Source: an unidentified bacterial endosymbiont (GTDB taxonomy: Bacteria > Pseudomonadota > Gammaproteobacteria > Enterobacterales > Enterobacteriaceae). Taken from it: DNA of 64,000 nt. How positions within the stretch are numbered: the first letter of the stretch is position 1; each line of letters begins with the position of its first letter. The position numbers were made by a program, and so were the translations under genes. The stretch is from positions 682,001 through 746,000 of the forward strand of contig NZ_OU963893.1 of the NCBI RefSeq assembly GCF_918797525.1, written 5' to 3'. The notes below the pieces were generated by a model. The model ran no database searches. It was not told where the DNA came from and was given only the letters and a program-made list of their open reading frames with translations. This document shows positions 11,089 to 22,688 of the stretch, in pieces.

Positions 11089-11333
11089 ATCAGGCTATCC
11101 ATTTTCCCGACAGAGAAAACTGGGATGAGAGTAAACAAGCGGTCTGTTTTCCGGTGCTGGTGCATGGAATGCAACTAACGTGTGCGATTACCGGTGAAAC
11201 GCTGCTGCGCCGCTTTGGTGGTTCAAACCCGTTAACGGTATTTTGCGAAAATCGCTGGGATCTGGAAGAGGAAGCCAGCGATTTAATTCGCGATCGCCAG
11301 GAAGACGCTCAGGGCTGGGTCTGGTTGCCCTGA
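11085..11333 (+). CDS. yrdB: DUF1488 protein YrdB
   Basis: An 82-aa DUF1488-family protein (YrdB, 85 aa in E. coli), starting [15 protein letters not shown]. No function is known. It has no signal or membrane segment. Its start overlaps the aroE stop by 4 bases (ATGA type), so translation is probably coupled. Its 3' end overlaps the convergent yrdA by 25 bases. Confidence 0.88.
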   Translation: MNQAIHFPDRENWDESKQAVCFPVLVHGMQLTCAITGETLLRRFGGSNPLTVFCENRWDLEEEASDLIRDRQEDAQGWVWLP

Positions 11334-11863
11334 GCCAGATAGTCGTTTTTCCATTTCACGTAATTGTTCGCTGAGTATTGTAAACCTTCGATTTCCGCTT
11401 CATTTAAGGGGCGGATCTGTTTTACCGGGCTGCCTAAATAGAGAAAGCCGCACTCCAGCCTTTTGTTTTGCGGGACAAGGCTCCCGGCACCGATCATTAC
11501 ATCATCTTCAACGATAACACCATCCAGTAAAATGGATCCCATACCAACCAAAACCCGATTTCCGATCGTGCAGCCGTGGAGCATCACTTTGTGACCGACG
11601 GTAACATCCTTTCCGATGATCAGGGGATTGCCCTGTGGCTTCATTAAGGATTTGTGTGTCACGTGTAGAACGCTACCATCCTGAATATTAGTGCGTGCGC
11701 CCACAGCTACGTAGTTAACATCTCCCCTGATAGCCACCAATGGCCAGATACTCACGTCATCGGCTATTCGGACATCACCAATGACCACAGCGCTGGCGTC
11801 GATCATCACGCGATCGCCTTTTTGGGGAAACAGATCTTTATAAGGACGTAATAGTGCAGTCAT
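11309..11863 (-). CDS. yrdA: Gamma-carbonic-anhydrase-like hexapeptide protein YrdA
   Basis: A 184-aa left-handed beta-helix protein of the gamma-carbonic-anhydrase-like family. Imperfect hexapeptide repeats run from about residue 20 to 130 (for example VVIGDVRIADDVSIWPLVAIRG). Family metal-site His are seen in VLHVTHKS and in GHKVMLHGC. Family members bind Zn, but carbonic anhydrase activity is unproven for this branch. It is transcribed away from the rRNA operon and converges on yrdB. Confidence 0.92.
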   Translation of the reverse strand: MTALLRPYKDLFPQKGDRVMIDASAVVIGDVRIADDVSIWPLVAIRGDVNYVAVGARTNIQDGSVLHVTHKSLMKPQGNPLIIGKDVTVGHKVMLHGCTIGNRVLVGMGSILLDGVIVEDDVMIGAGSLVPQNKRLECGFLYLGSPVKQIRPLNEAEIEGLQYSANNYVKWKNDYLAQGNQTQP

Positions 11864-12015
11864 ACCTACCTCGACAGATGAACGCTATATAGAAGACTTT
11901 GATCGTATTATGTGGCCGAGGCAAGGCTAAATGCGTCAATAATTAAGCAGATCGGGCGGGATTTCAGCGAAAAGCGCAGAAAATCAACGGTCAGAAAAAA
12001 AGATCTAAAAAATGC

Positions 12016-12043
12016 TTGTGCTAAAAACTGGGATCCCTATAAT
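12016..12043 (+). promoter_or_regulatory. rrn P1 promoter
   Basis: The -35 TTGTGC (12016-12021), a 16-base spacer and the -10 TATAAT (12038-12043) are followed by a GC-rich discriminator GCGCCTCC. This is the typical rrn P1 layout, subject to ppGpp/DksA control, with A-tracts upstream acting as an UP element. Confidence 0.88.
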
Positions 12044-12124
12044 GCGCCTCCATCGACACGGCAGATGTGAATCACTTCACAAACACCCCGGTCGGTTGAA
12101 GAGAAAAAATCCTGAAATAACGGG

Positions 12125-12152
12125 TTGACTCTGAAAGAGGAAAGCGTAATAT
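12125..12152 (+). promoter_or_regulatory. rrn P2 promoter
   Basis: The -35 TTGACT (12125-12130), 16-base spacer and -10 TAATAT (12147-12152) lie 109 bases downstream of P1, the usual tandem arrangement. Confidence 0.85.
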
Positions 12153-12190
12153 ACGCCACCTCGCAACGGTGAGCGAAAGCCGCGTTGCAC

Positions 12191-12202
12191 TGCTCTTTAA
12201 CA
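12191..12202 (+). promoter_or_regulatory. boxA antitermination element of the rrn leader
   Basis: TGCTCTTTAACA matches boxA, the NusB/S10 binding site that prevents Rho termination in rRNA operons. A second copy sits before 23S at about 14110-14120. Confidence 0.85.
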
Positions 12203-12205
12203 ATT

Positions 12206-12229
12206 TATCAGACAATCTGTGTGGGCACT
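12206..12229 (+). other. 5' strand of the pre-16S RNase III processing stem
   Basis: This segment around GACAATCTGTGTG is complementary to 13896-13920 (CACACAGATTGTCTGAT), forming the long stem that encloses 16S rRNA and is cut by RNase III. Confidence 0.8.
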
Positions 12230-12334
12230 CAAAGTGACATGGATTCTTAACGTCGCAAGACGAAAAATGAATACCAAGTCTCTGAGTGAACATACGTAAT
12301 TCATTACGAAGTTTAATTCACGAGCATCAAACTT

Positions 12335-13874
<1,540 letters not shown>

Positions 13875-13895
13875 CCTTAAAGAACCTGCCTTTGT

Positions 13896-13920
13896 AGTGC
13901 TCACACAGATTGTCTGATGA
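13896..13920 (+). other. 3' strand of the pre-16S RNase III processing stem
   Basis: Complementary to 12206-12229 on the other side of 16S rRNA. Confidence 0.8.
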
Positions 13921-13959
13921 AAAATAAATAGCAAGGCGTCTTGCGATTGAGACTTTAGT

Positions 13960-14035
13960 GTCCCCTTCGTCTAGAGGCCCAGGACACCGCCCTTTCACGG
14001 CGGTAACAGGGGTTCGAATCCCCTAGGGGACGCCA
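13960..14035 (+). tRNA. tRNA-Glu (anticodon TTC)
   Basis: A 76-base tRNA with encoded CCA. The anticodon TTC is at 13994-13996, the T-arm is GGTTCGAATCC, and the acceptor GTCCCC pairs with GGGGAC. It is the only tRNA in the 16S-23S spacer. In E. coli K-12, the operon in this chromosomal position (rrnD) carries tRNA-Ile and tRNA-Ala instead, and tRNA-Glu spacers belong to rrnB, C, E and G. Confidence 0.97.
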
Positions 14036-14217
14036 CTTGCTGGGTGTGAGTGAAAGGCACAACCAACCGATATCTCAAAACTGACTCAGTGAGTCACGTT
14101 TGAGATAGTTGCTCTTTAAAAATCTGGATCAAGCTGAAAATTGAAACGACACACAGTTATGTGTGTTCGGGTCTCTCAAATTTTCACAATCAGAGGCGAA
14201 ACAGCTTCGGGTTGTGA

Positions 14218-17124
<2,907 letters not shown>

Positions 17125-17184
17125 ACAACGCCGAAGCTGTTTTGGCGGAGAGAGAGATTTTCAGCCTGATACAGATAAAGAATT

Positions 17185-17304
17185 TGCCTGGCGGCTGTAG
17201 CGCGGTGGTCCCACCTGACCCCATGCCGAACTCAGAAGTGAAACGCCGTAGCGCCGATGGTAGTGTGGGGTCTCCCCATGTGAGAGTAGGGAACTGCCAG
17301 GCAT
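17185..17304 (+). rRNA. rrfD: 5S ribosomal RNA (first copy)
   Basis: 120-base 5S rRNA, TGCCTGGCGGC to CTGCCAGGCAT, 60 bases after 23S. It is nearly identical to the second copy at 17434; three differences are visible. Confidence 0.97.
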
Positions 17305-17316
17305 CAAATTTAGCGT

Positions 17317-17392
17317 GCTGATATGGCTCAGTTGGTAGAGCGCACCCTTGGTAAGGGTGAGGTCCCCAGTTCGACTCTGGGTATCAGCACCA
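17317..17392 (+). tRNA. thrV: tRNA-Thr (anticodon GGT)
   Basis: A 76-base tRNA with encoded CCA and anticodon loop TTGGTAA, between the two 5S genes. The 5S-tRNA-Thr-5S order matches E. coli rrnD (rrfD-thrV-rrfF). Confidence 0.97.
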
Positions 17393-17433
17393 CTTTATAC
17401 TTAGGTTAAAGTTCGGCAAGAAGTAAAAGAATT

Positions 17434-17553
17434 TGTCTGGCGGCTTTAGCGCGGTGGTCCCACCTGACCCCATGCCGAACTCAGAAGTGAAACGCCGTAG
17501 CGCCGATGGTAGTGTGGGGTCTCCCCATGTGAGAGTAGGGAACTGCCAGACAT
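17434..17553 (+). rRNA. rrfF: 5S ribosomal RNA (second copy)
   Basis: Second 120-base 5S rRNA. Compared with the first copy, base 3 is T instead of C and its helix I partner near the 3' end is A instead of G (GGCAT to GACAT), a compensatory pair. Base 13 is also T instead of G. The operon terminator follows after 11 bases. Confidence 0.96.
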
Positions 17554-17564
17554 CAAACAAGTAG

Positions 17565-17590
17565 AAAGGCCATCCGAAAGGATGGCCTTT
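17565..17590 (+). terminator. rRNA operon terminator
   Basis: AAAGGCCATCC pairs with GGATGGCCTTT around a GAAA tetraloop, followed by TTGCGTTTT. It lies just past the second 5S gene. Confidence 0.9.
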
Positions 17591-17629
17591 TTGCGTTTTA
17601 AAGCGTATCAACGTTCAGGCGCTGGTAAA

Positions 17630-17644
17630 CCCGGCGCTGCCGGG
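17630..17644 (-). terminator. Hairpin downstream of yhdZ
   Basis: CCCGGC/GCCGGG with a 3-base loop lies 13 bases past the yhdZ stop on the minus strand and is followed by a short T-run. It may be a weak terminator for the yhdWXYZ operon facing the rRNA operon end. Confidence 0.45.
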
Positions 17645-17656
17645 CAGAGAAAATGA

Positions 17657-18415
17657 CTAGTGAATGACCTGCGACAGGAATGCCTGCGTACGTTCTGATT
17701 TTGGATGGGCGAAAAATTCATTCGGTGGTGCTTGCTCAACAATCTCACCTCGATCCATAAAGATCACTCTATCAGCCACGGTCCTGGCGAAACCCATCTC
17801 ATGCGTAACACAAAGCATCGTCATTCCGGATTGCGCCAGCCCAATCATGGTATCCAGAACCTCTTTGACCATTTCCGGATCCAGTGCAGATGTCGGTTCA
17901 TCAAACAGCATAATTTTCGGTTTCATGCACAGTGAACGGGCGATAGCAACACGCTGCTGTTGACCGCCTGATATCTGACCCGGAAATTTATTGGCATGTT
18001 CGGCGATACGCACACGTTCGAGGTAGTGCATCGCCAAAGCCTCAGCTTCTTTCTTCGGTATCTTTTGCACCCAAACTGGCGCCAGTGTACAGTTCTGCAG
18101 GACGGTCAGGTGCGGGAATAAATTAAAGTGCTGAAACACCATCCCCACTCCCTGACGCACACGTTCAATATTACGAATATCTTCATTCAGCTCGATACCA
18201 TCAACAACGATGCGACCTTGTTGATGTTCCTCAAGGTGGTTAATACAGCGTATTGTCGTCGATTTTCCCGATCCTGAAGGGCCGCAAAGTACGATTCGTT
18301 CACCCTGTTTGACCTTGAGATTGATGTCTTTCAGGACGTGAAACTGTCCATACCATTTATTGACGTTTTCCAGCGTAATCATCGTGTCGGCAGGTGTCAT
18401 TGTAATCTGGCTCAT
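17657..18415 (-). CDS. yhdZ: Polar amino-acid ABC transporter ATPase YhdZ
   Basis: A 252-aa ABC ATPase of the polar amino-acid class (AapP-like). Walker [10 protein letters not shown] lies near 45-53, the signature ISGGQQQR near 148, Walker [13 protein letters not shown] near 168-179, and the switch His in CVTHE near 207. It should power uptake through the permeases YhdX and YhdY. It is last in the leftward yhdWXYZ operon, 7 bases after yhdY, and ends facing the rRNA operon. Confidence 0.96.
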   Translation of the reverse strand: MSQITMTPADTMITLENVNKWYGQFHVLKDINLKVKQGERIVLCGPSGSGKSTTIRCINHLEEHQQGRIVVDGIELNEDIRNIERVRQGVGMVFQHFNLFPHLTVLQNCTLAPVWVQKIPKKEAEALAMHYLERVRIAEHANKFPGQISGGQQQRVAIARSLCMKPKIMLFDEPTSALDPEMVKEVLDTMIGLAQSGMTMLCVTHEMGFARTVADRVIFMDRGEIVEQAPPNEFFAHPKSERTQAFLSQVIH

Positions 18416-18422
18416 AATTTCC

Positions 18423-19526
18423 TCAGTGCGGCGTACGTCCGGTGTTAAAGCGCTTTTCCAGATGTTGGCTATAGCGCGACATGCTAAAACAGAAGATCCA
18501 GTAGATCAGGGCGGCGAAAACGTATCCCTCGGTAGACATACCCAACCAGACGGGATCAACGGTCGCCTGCTGCACGCTGCTAAAGAGATCAAACAATCCG
18601 ATGATGATCACAAGGCTAGTATCTTTAAAGAGAGCAATGATAGTGTTAACAAGCCCAGGGATGACCAACTTGAGTGCTTGCGGGAGTATCACCAACCCCT
18701 GCGTTTTCCAATAGCCGAGAGCCAGTGATTCCGCTGCTTCGTACTGACCTTTAGGCAATGCCTGCAGGCCGCCGCGCACAACCTCCGCAACGTAAGCAGA
18801 CTGAAATAAAATCACCCCGACCAGAGCCCGGATCAGTTTGTCTATAGTTGTGCCTTCCGTCATAAACAGTGGCAGCATGACAGACGACATAAATAGCACG
18901 GTGATAAGCGGTACGCCCCGCCAGAATTCAATGAAAATGACGGAAAGTATACGAACAACCGGCAATTTTGAACGTCGGCCAAGCGCGAGCAAAATCCCCC
19001 ACGGCAGAGCACCGGCGATCCCGACCGATGCGATAATCAGCGTCAGCGTCAATCCCCCCCACTGACGAGTTTCAACCCGTTCCAGCCCAAAAAAACCGCC
19101 ATACAACAACACCCATACGATAATGGGATAGACGACAGCCCAGCAGGCAATGTAACGCCCACGTTGAGGAAGTTTTTTCCAGAACATGACGAAAATGGAG
19201 GCCAGGCCAATGGCCAGCGCCAGATTAATCCGCCAGCGCTGTTCGTGAGGGTATAAGCCGTACATAAACTGACCAAATCGTTGGTGGATAAACACCCAGC
19301 AAGCGCCTGCTTTTGTGCAGTCTGCGCGAGTTGAGCCTACCCAGTTAGCCTGTAAGATTGCCCAGTTGAGCAGTGGCGGTATCAGCTCCCACATGAGCCA
19401 CAGGCAGGCAATGGTCAGCAGGCTGTTACTCCAGCTGGAGAACAGATTCTTACGCGCCCAGAGAATGAAACGTCCACCCATCGAGCTGGCAGGACGCGGG
19501 GCGTGCGACACTATCGCTTTTGACAT
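18423..19526 (-). CDS. yhdY: Amino-acid ABC transporter permease YhdY
   Basis: A 367-aa inner-membrane permease (AapM-like). Several hydrophobic segments are visible, including three near the N-terminus (about 33-50, 95-112 and 125-150) and the core MetI-type domain from about residue 160. The EAA loop [20 protein letters not shown], which docks the ATPase, lies near 275-294. It should pair with YhdX as a heterodimer. It starts 9 bases after the yhdX stop. Confidence 0.95.
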   Translation of the reverse strand: MSKAIVSHAPRPASSMGGRFILWARKNLFSSWSNSLLTIACLWLMWELIPPLLNWAILQANWVGSTRADCTKAGACWVFIHQRFGQFMYGLYPHEQRWRINLALAIGLASIFVMFWKKLPQRGRYIACWAVVYPIIVWVLLYGGFFGLERVETRQWGGLTLTLIIASVGIAGALPWGILLALGRRSKLPVVRILSVIFIEFWRGVPLITVLFMSSVMLPLFMTEGTTIDKLIRALVGVILFQSAYVAEVVRGGLQALPKGQYEAAESLALGYWKTQGLVILPQALKLVIPGLVNTIIALFKDTSLVIIIGLFDLFSSVQQATVDPVWLGMSTEGYVFAALIYWIFCFSMSRYSQHLEKRFNTGRTPH

Positions 19527-19535
19527 CAGAATTCC

Positions 19536-20718
19536 TTAGCGCTCAACCAGTGCGATACGCCGGTTATAAAGGTTCATTAACAATGAGATCGCCAGGCTGA
19601 TAATTAAATAAACAGACATCGTGATAGCAATAGTTTCAATGGCTTGCCCAGTCTGATTAAGCACAGTACCGGCGAAAAGGGATACCATGTCGGGGTAACC
19701 GATGGCGGCGGCCAGCGATGAATTTTTGACAATGTTGAGGTACTGGCTGGTCAGTGGTGGAATGATGACCCGCAAAGCCTGCGGGATGATCACCTGACGA
19801 AGCGTCACCGTGTTGGGCAAACCGAGCGAACGGGCAGCCTCATGTTGTCCAAAGGGTACAGCCTGGATCCCGGAGCGGATGATTTCCGCAATAAATGCCG
19901 AGGTATAAATTGACAGTGCCAGCGTCAGCGAGGCCAGTTCCGGGATTAAAACCATTCCTCCCTGGAAGTTGAACCCCTGCAGATGTGGAATATCCCAGTG
20001 AAACGCTGCACCAAGCAGCCAGTGCGCCAGTATCGGCAGGCCGACGAAAAGTAGGACTGCGATCGGCCATGTCTTACGCAACTGACCTGTTTTAATTTGA
20101 TATTTACGGTTATAGAGAAATAACCCTGCAGAGAGAGCAAGAGCGATCGCAAGAGCAGCGACAAACGCTAAAACGCCTTCGGCTATTTGTGCAGAGGGTA
20201 TATATAAGCCGCGGTTACTCAGGAAAAAAAGATTCAAACGCTTCGACTGCCTGGCGTGGGCCTGGAAGATTACGCAGTACGGCGAAATACCAGAAGAAAA
20301 TCTGCAACAACGGCGGAATATTGCGAAACATCTCTATATAAAGGGTGGAGAGTTTTCTAAGCAGCCAGTTTTCTGAGAGCCTGGCAAGCCCAATAAAAAA
20401 TCCCAGTACAGAAGCGAAAACAATACAGAGAACGGAAACCAACAGAGTATTAAGTAAACCAACCAAAAATACGCGACCGTAGGTATCTCCTTCCTGATAA
20501 TCAATGAGATGCTGAACAATACCAAAACCCGCGCTGCGATCCAGGAAGGCAAACCCGGAAGTGATCCCACGATTGTTCAGGTTAGTAACGGTGTTATGAA
20601 TTAGATAAACGGCGATAATCACAATTGCGAGGATAGCAATAATCTGGAATAACCAGGCGCGGACCGCGGGGTGAGAAAAGGATATCGTGCCTTTTATGGC
20701 AGAGCGGCGATGGAACAT
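19536..20718 (-). pseudogene. yhdX: Amino-acid ABC transporter permease YhdX, frameshifted
   Basis: AapQ-like permease gene split in two frames. The N-terminal part (20718 to 20215, 167 aa) ends PRQAVEAFESFFPE-stop. The C-terminal part resumes at SNRGLYIPS and runs through the EAA loop EAARSLGLPNTVTLRQV to the stop at 19536. The break is a 7-base homopolymer (A7 on the plus strand, 20224-20230). With six bases the two parts join into 393 aa, the E. coli length. ATG 20718 has a GAGG site. It could be a true mutation, a sequencing error or slippage-dependent expression. Both halves are well conserved, so any inactivation is recent. Confidence 0.88.
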
Positions 20719-20749
20719 AAACAAACCTCGGTAACCATGTCTCTGGACT

Positions 20750-20771
20750 GGGCACTGAATGTACAGTGCCC
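20750..20771 (-). terminator. Intercistronic hairpin between yhdW and yhdX
   Basis: GGGCACTG (20750-20757) pairs perfectly with CAGTGCCC (20764-20771) around a 6-base loop, 15 bases past the yhdW stop, with no T-run. Such hairpins after binding-protein genes are known to stabilise the upstream message so the binding protein is made in excess of the permease. The function here is inferred. Confidence 0.65.
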
Positions 20772-20785
20772 GTTACAGCAAATAC

Positions 20786-21811
20786 TTAACGTACTGGCGG
20801 TGCGTACTGAATGCCGCCGTTGTTCCAGAGATTATTTTGACCGCGTGTGATCTTCAGCGGGCTTTCCGATCCAACGTTGCGCTCAAAGATCTCGGCGTAA
20901 TTACCCACCTGTTTGACAATGTTGTACGCCCATCTGTTGTCCAGCTTCAGATCCTTGCCGAAATCACCCTCTTTACCCAGCAGGTGGGCCATATCCGGCG
21001 TGGATGGGTTGGCGGCCTTTTCATCAACGTTTTTCGAGCTGATACCCATCTCTTCGGCATTCAGCATAGCGAACAGCGTCCAGCGAACAATGGAGAACCA
21101 CTCATCATCGCCGCGCCGTACGACAGGTCCCAGAGGTTCTTTGGAAATCACTTCAGGCAGGACAATCCATTCGGCAGGGTTGCTCAACTTGATACGCAGG
21201 GCGTAAAGCTGTGACTGATCTGACGCCAGCGTATCGCAACGTCCAGATTCCAGCGCTTTTGCCGATTCATCAGAGCGATCGAAGGTGACCGGGGTATACT
21301 TCATCTTGTTCGCTTTGAAGTAATCTGCGACGTTGAGTTCAGTATCGGTGCCAGCCTGAATACAAACGGTCGCACCGTCCAGTTCTTTGGCGCTTTTCAG
21401 ACCGGCTTTATTGTGGGTGAGGAAACCGATACCGTCGTAATAGGTCACGCCAGTAAATGACATCCCCATGCCTGCGTCACGGGAAGAGGTCCAGGTGGTG
21501 TTGCGTGAGAGCATATCAACTTCGCCGGACTGGAGAGCAGTAAAACGTTCCTTCGCCGTTAGTGGAGTATATTTTACTTTACTGTCATCCCCGAAAATGG
21601 CGGCAGCGACGCCACGGCAGACATCAACATCAATACCGCTAAATTTGCCGTTAGCATCGGCATAAGAGAAGCCAGGCAAACCGTCGCTAATACCGCATTG
21701 CACAAAACCCTTCTTTTTAACGGCATCCAGCGTCGTCCCCGCATGGGCTGAACCGGCTACAGCAAACAACATGCCCGCGGCGGTCAGGCTGGCTATCATC
21801 GTCTTTTTCAT
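20786..21811 (-). CDS. yhdW: Periplasmic polar amino-acid-binding protein YhdW
   Basis: A 341-aa solute-binding protein (AapJ-like, SBP family 3). A signal peptide (about 1-24, ending GSAHA) precedes the mature protein GTTLDAVKKKGFVQCG. The two lobes carry family segments GFSYADANGKFSGIDVDVCRG and GRCDTLASDQSQLYALR. It delivers polar amino acids to YhdXY in the periplasm. It is first in the operon, with a sigma-54-like promoter about 75 bases upstream. E. coli K-12 carries a defective yhdW, but this copy is intact. Confidence 0.95.
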   Translation of the reverse strand: MKKTMIASLTAAGMLFAVAGSAHAGTTLDAVKKKGFVQCGISDGLPGFSYADANGKFSGIDVDVCRGVAAAIFGDDSKVKYTPLTAKERFTALQSGEVDMLSRNTTWTSSRDAGMGMSFTGVTYYDGIGFLTHNKAGLKSAKELDGATVCIQAGTDTELNVADYFKANKMKYTPVTFDRSDESAKALESGRCDTLASDQSQLYALRIKLSNPAEWIVLPEVISKEPLGPVVRRGDDEWFSIVRWTLFAMLNAEEMGISSKNVDEKAANPSTPDMAHLLGKEGDFGKDLKLDNRWAYNIVKQVGNYAEIFERNVGSESPLKITRGQNNLWNNGGIQYAPPVR

Positions 21812-21896
21812 TCTGCATCCTGTGTGGCGAAATTTATCGTTATAGAGGCGTTTTTAAACGCTTTTACCTGTCTGTGGCTTTGGCCAACGTTCATAA

Positions 21897-21913
21897 AGCA
21901 AACGTAATGCCAG
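21897..21913 (-). promoter_or_regulatory. Sigma-54-like promoter of yhdWXYZ
   Basis: On the minus strand CTGGCATTACGTTTGCT matches the sigma-54 consensus (TGGCA, six bases, TTGCW) with exact GG-GC spacing. Transcription would start near 21887. The E. coli yhdWXYZ operon is known to belong to the NtrC regulon, which supports the call. Confidence 0.75.
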
Positions 21914-21984
21914 GTTTCGCGCTCGACAAAATAACGGACAATTGAGCGCATAAGCTGAGTGTAGACAGGGTTAAAAAAATTGAA

Positions 21985-22001
21985 TGCCCTTAAAGAGTGC
22001 G
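21985..22001 (-). promoter_or_regulatory. Possible NtrC-binding site
   Basis: TGCCCTTAAAGAGTGCG matches 8 of 13 specified positions of the NtrC dyad TGCACC-N4-TGGTGCA. It is centred about 106 bases upstream of the predicted sigma-54 start, a typical enhancer distance. Confidence 0.45.
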
Positions 22002-22124
22002 AAACTCCAACCTGCGCCACAAATTAGAGCAAAAGTTCATTAAGGATGGGAAAAGTAGAAAGGAGTCAACGGCGAGAAAAATGCTTTATTATTCTTTCAG
22101 GGAATAGAATGTTAATTAGGAATA

Positions 22125-22148
22125 AAAGCGCGGCCAGCGCCGCGCTTT
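22125..22148 (-). terminator. Terminator of yhdV
   Basis: AAAGCGCGGC (22125-22134) pairs perfectly with GCCGCGCTTT (22139-22148). On the minus strand the stem is followed by TTTTATTCC, 25 bases after the yhdV stop. Confidence 0.85.
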
Positions 22149-22172
22149 CAAAAGAAATCCGACTAAAAGATA

Positions 22173-22394
22173 TTATTTAGTCAGGGCAACAATGCCCAGC
22201 GTCAAACCCGCTATTGCGGCTGCGCCTCCTGCGATAGCACCGGCAGTTTCCCAGTTATCCTGGGTGGTGCCCTTCATGCAGGTATTCGTATGAACCAGAC
22301 GGCCCTGATCGTCGTATACCGGTACACATGGCGAGTCGTGCGCGCATCCAGCAAGCAGCGCCGCGAGTAATGCAACGGAAATGAATCTTTTCAT
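22173..22394 (-). CDS. yhdV: Small outer-membrane-type lipoprotein YhdV
   Basis: A 73-aa lipoprotein. The signal peptide ends in the lipobox LLAGC with Cys17 as the lipidated residue, followed by AHDS, so there is no Asp+2 retention signal and outer-membrane sorting is likely. The mature part has a Cys pair region (CVPVYDDQGRLVHTNTC) and a Gly/Ala-rich hydrophobic C-terminal segment (about 51-71) like a glycine-zipper. No function is known. It has its own terminator and sits between acrF and yhdW as in E. coli. Confidence 0.9.
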   Translation of the reverse strand: MKRFISVALLAALLAGCAHDSPCVPVYDDQGRLVHTNTCMKGTTQDNWETAGAIAGGAAAIAGLTLGIVALTK

Positions 22395-22662
22395 AATGTT
22401 ACCTCAATATTATTTCTTATCCGCCATCAAGCCAGGAGAGCCATTAACGAACTGGAGGCTATTTTACCACCGGGGGAAGCCCGCGCTGCAGGAGGAATAA
22501 TCTCAAATTATTTTGATTGTAAAAATCGTGGAGAAAGTGCGCTATGCCAAGGAGTTTATGAAGAAAATGTGAAGTTACGGATGGGGCGATTTTTACGCGA
22601 GGAAAATAAATTATCTTAATTGATGCCGTCAGCAGGCTAATTTACTGATGTATGAAAAAAGA

Positions 22663-22681
22663 GAGGCACCAAAGGTGCCTC
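22663..22681 (-). terminator. Terminator of the acrEF operon
   Basis: GAGGCACC pairs with GGTGCCTC around AAA, and on the minus strand TCTTTTTT follows. It lies just past the acrF stop. The rest of 22395-22660 shows no gene. Confidence 0.88.
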
Positions 22682-22688
22682 CCCGGTA

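Larger units (their letters stand above)
11864..12334 (+). promoter_or_regulatory. rRNA operon promoter and leader region
   Basis: This 471-base stretch has no gene. It holds the yrdA upstream region, an A-rich UP-element-like tract (about 11990-12013), rRNA promoters P1 and P2, a boxA antitermination element and the 5' half of the RNase III processing stem for 16S. Confidence 0.9.
21812..22172 (-). promoter_or_regulatory. Upstream region of yhdW
   Basis: This 361-base stretch carries no convincing gene. It holds the sigma-54-like promoter and an NtrC-like site for yhdW, plus the yhdV terminator at its far end. A 70-codon minus-strand open frame (21808-22020) shows no recognisable protein and covers the promoter. 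Confidence 0.75.

Noticed and set aside
21808..22020. 70-codon minus-strand open frame upstream of yhdW
   Set aside because: It covers the sigma-54 promoter, overlaps the yhdW start and shows no family features.
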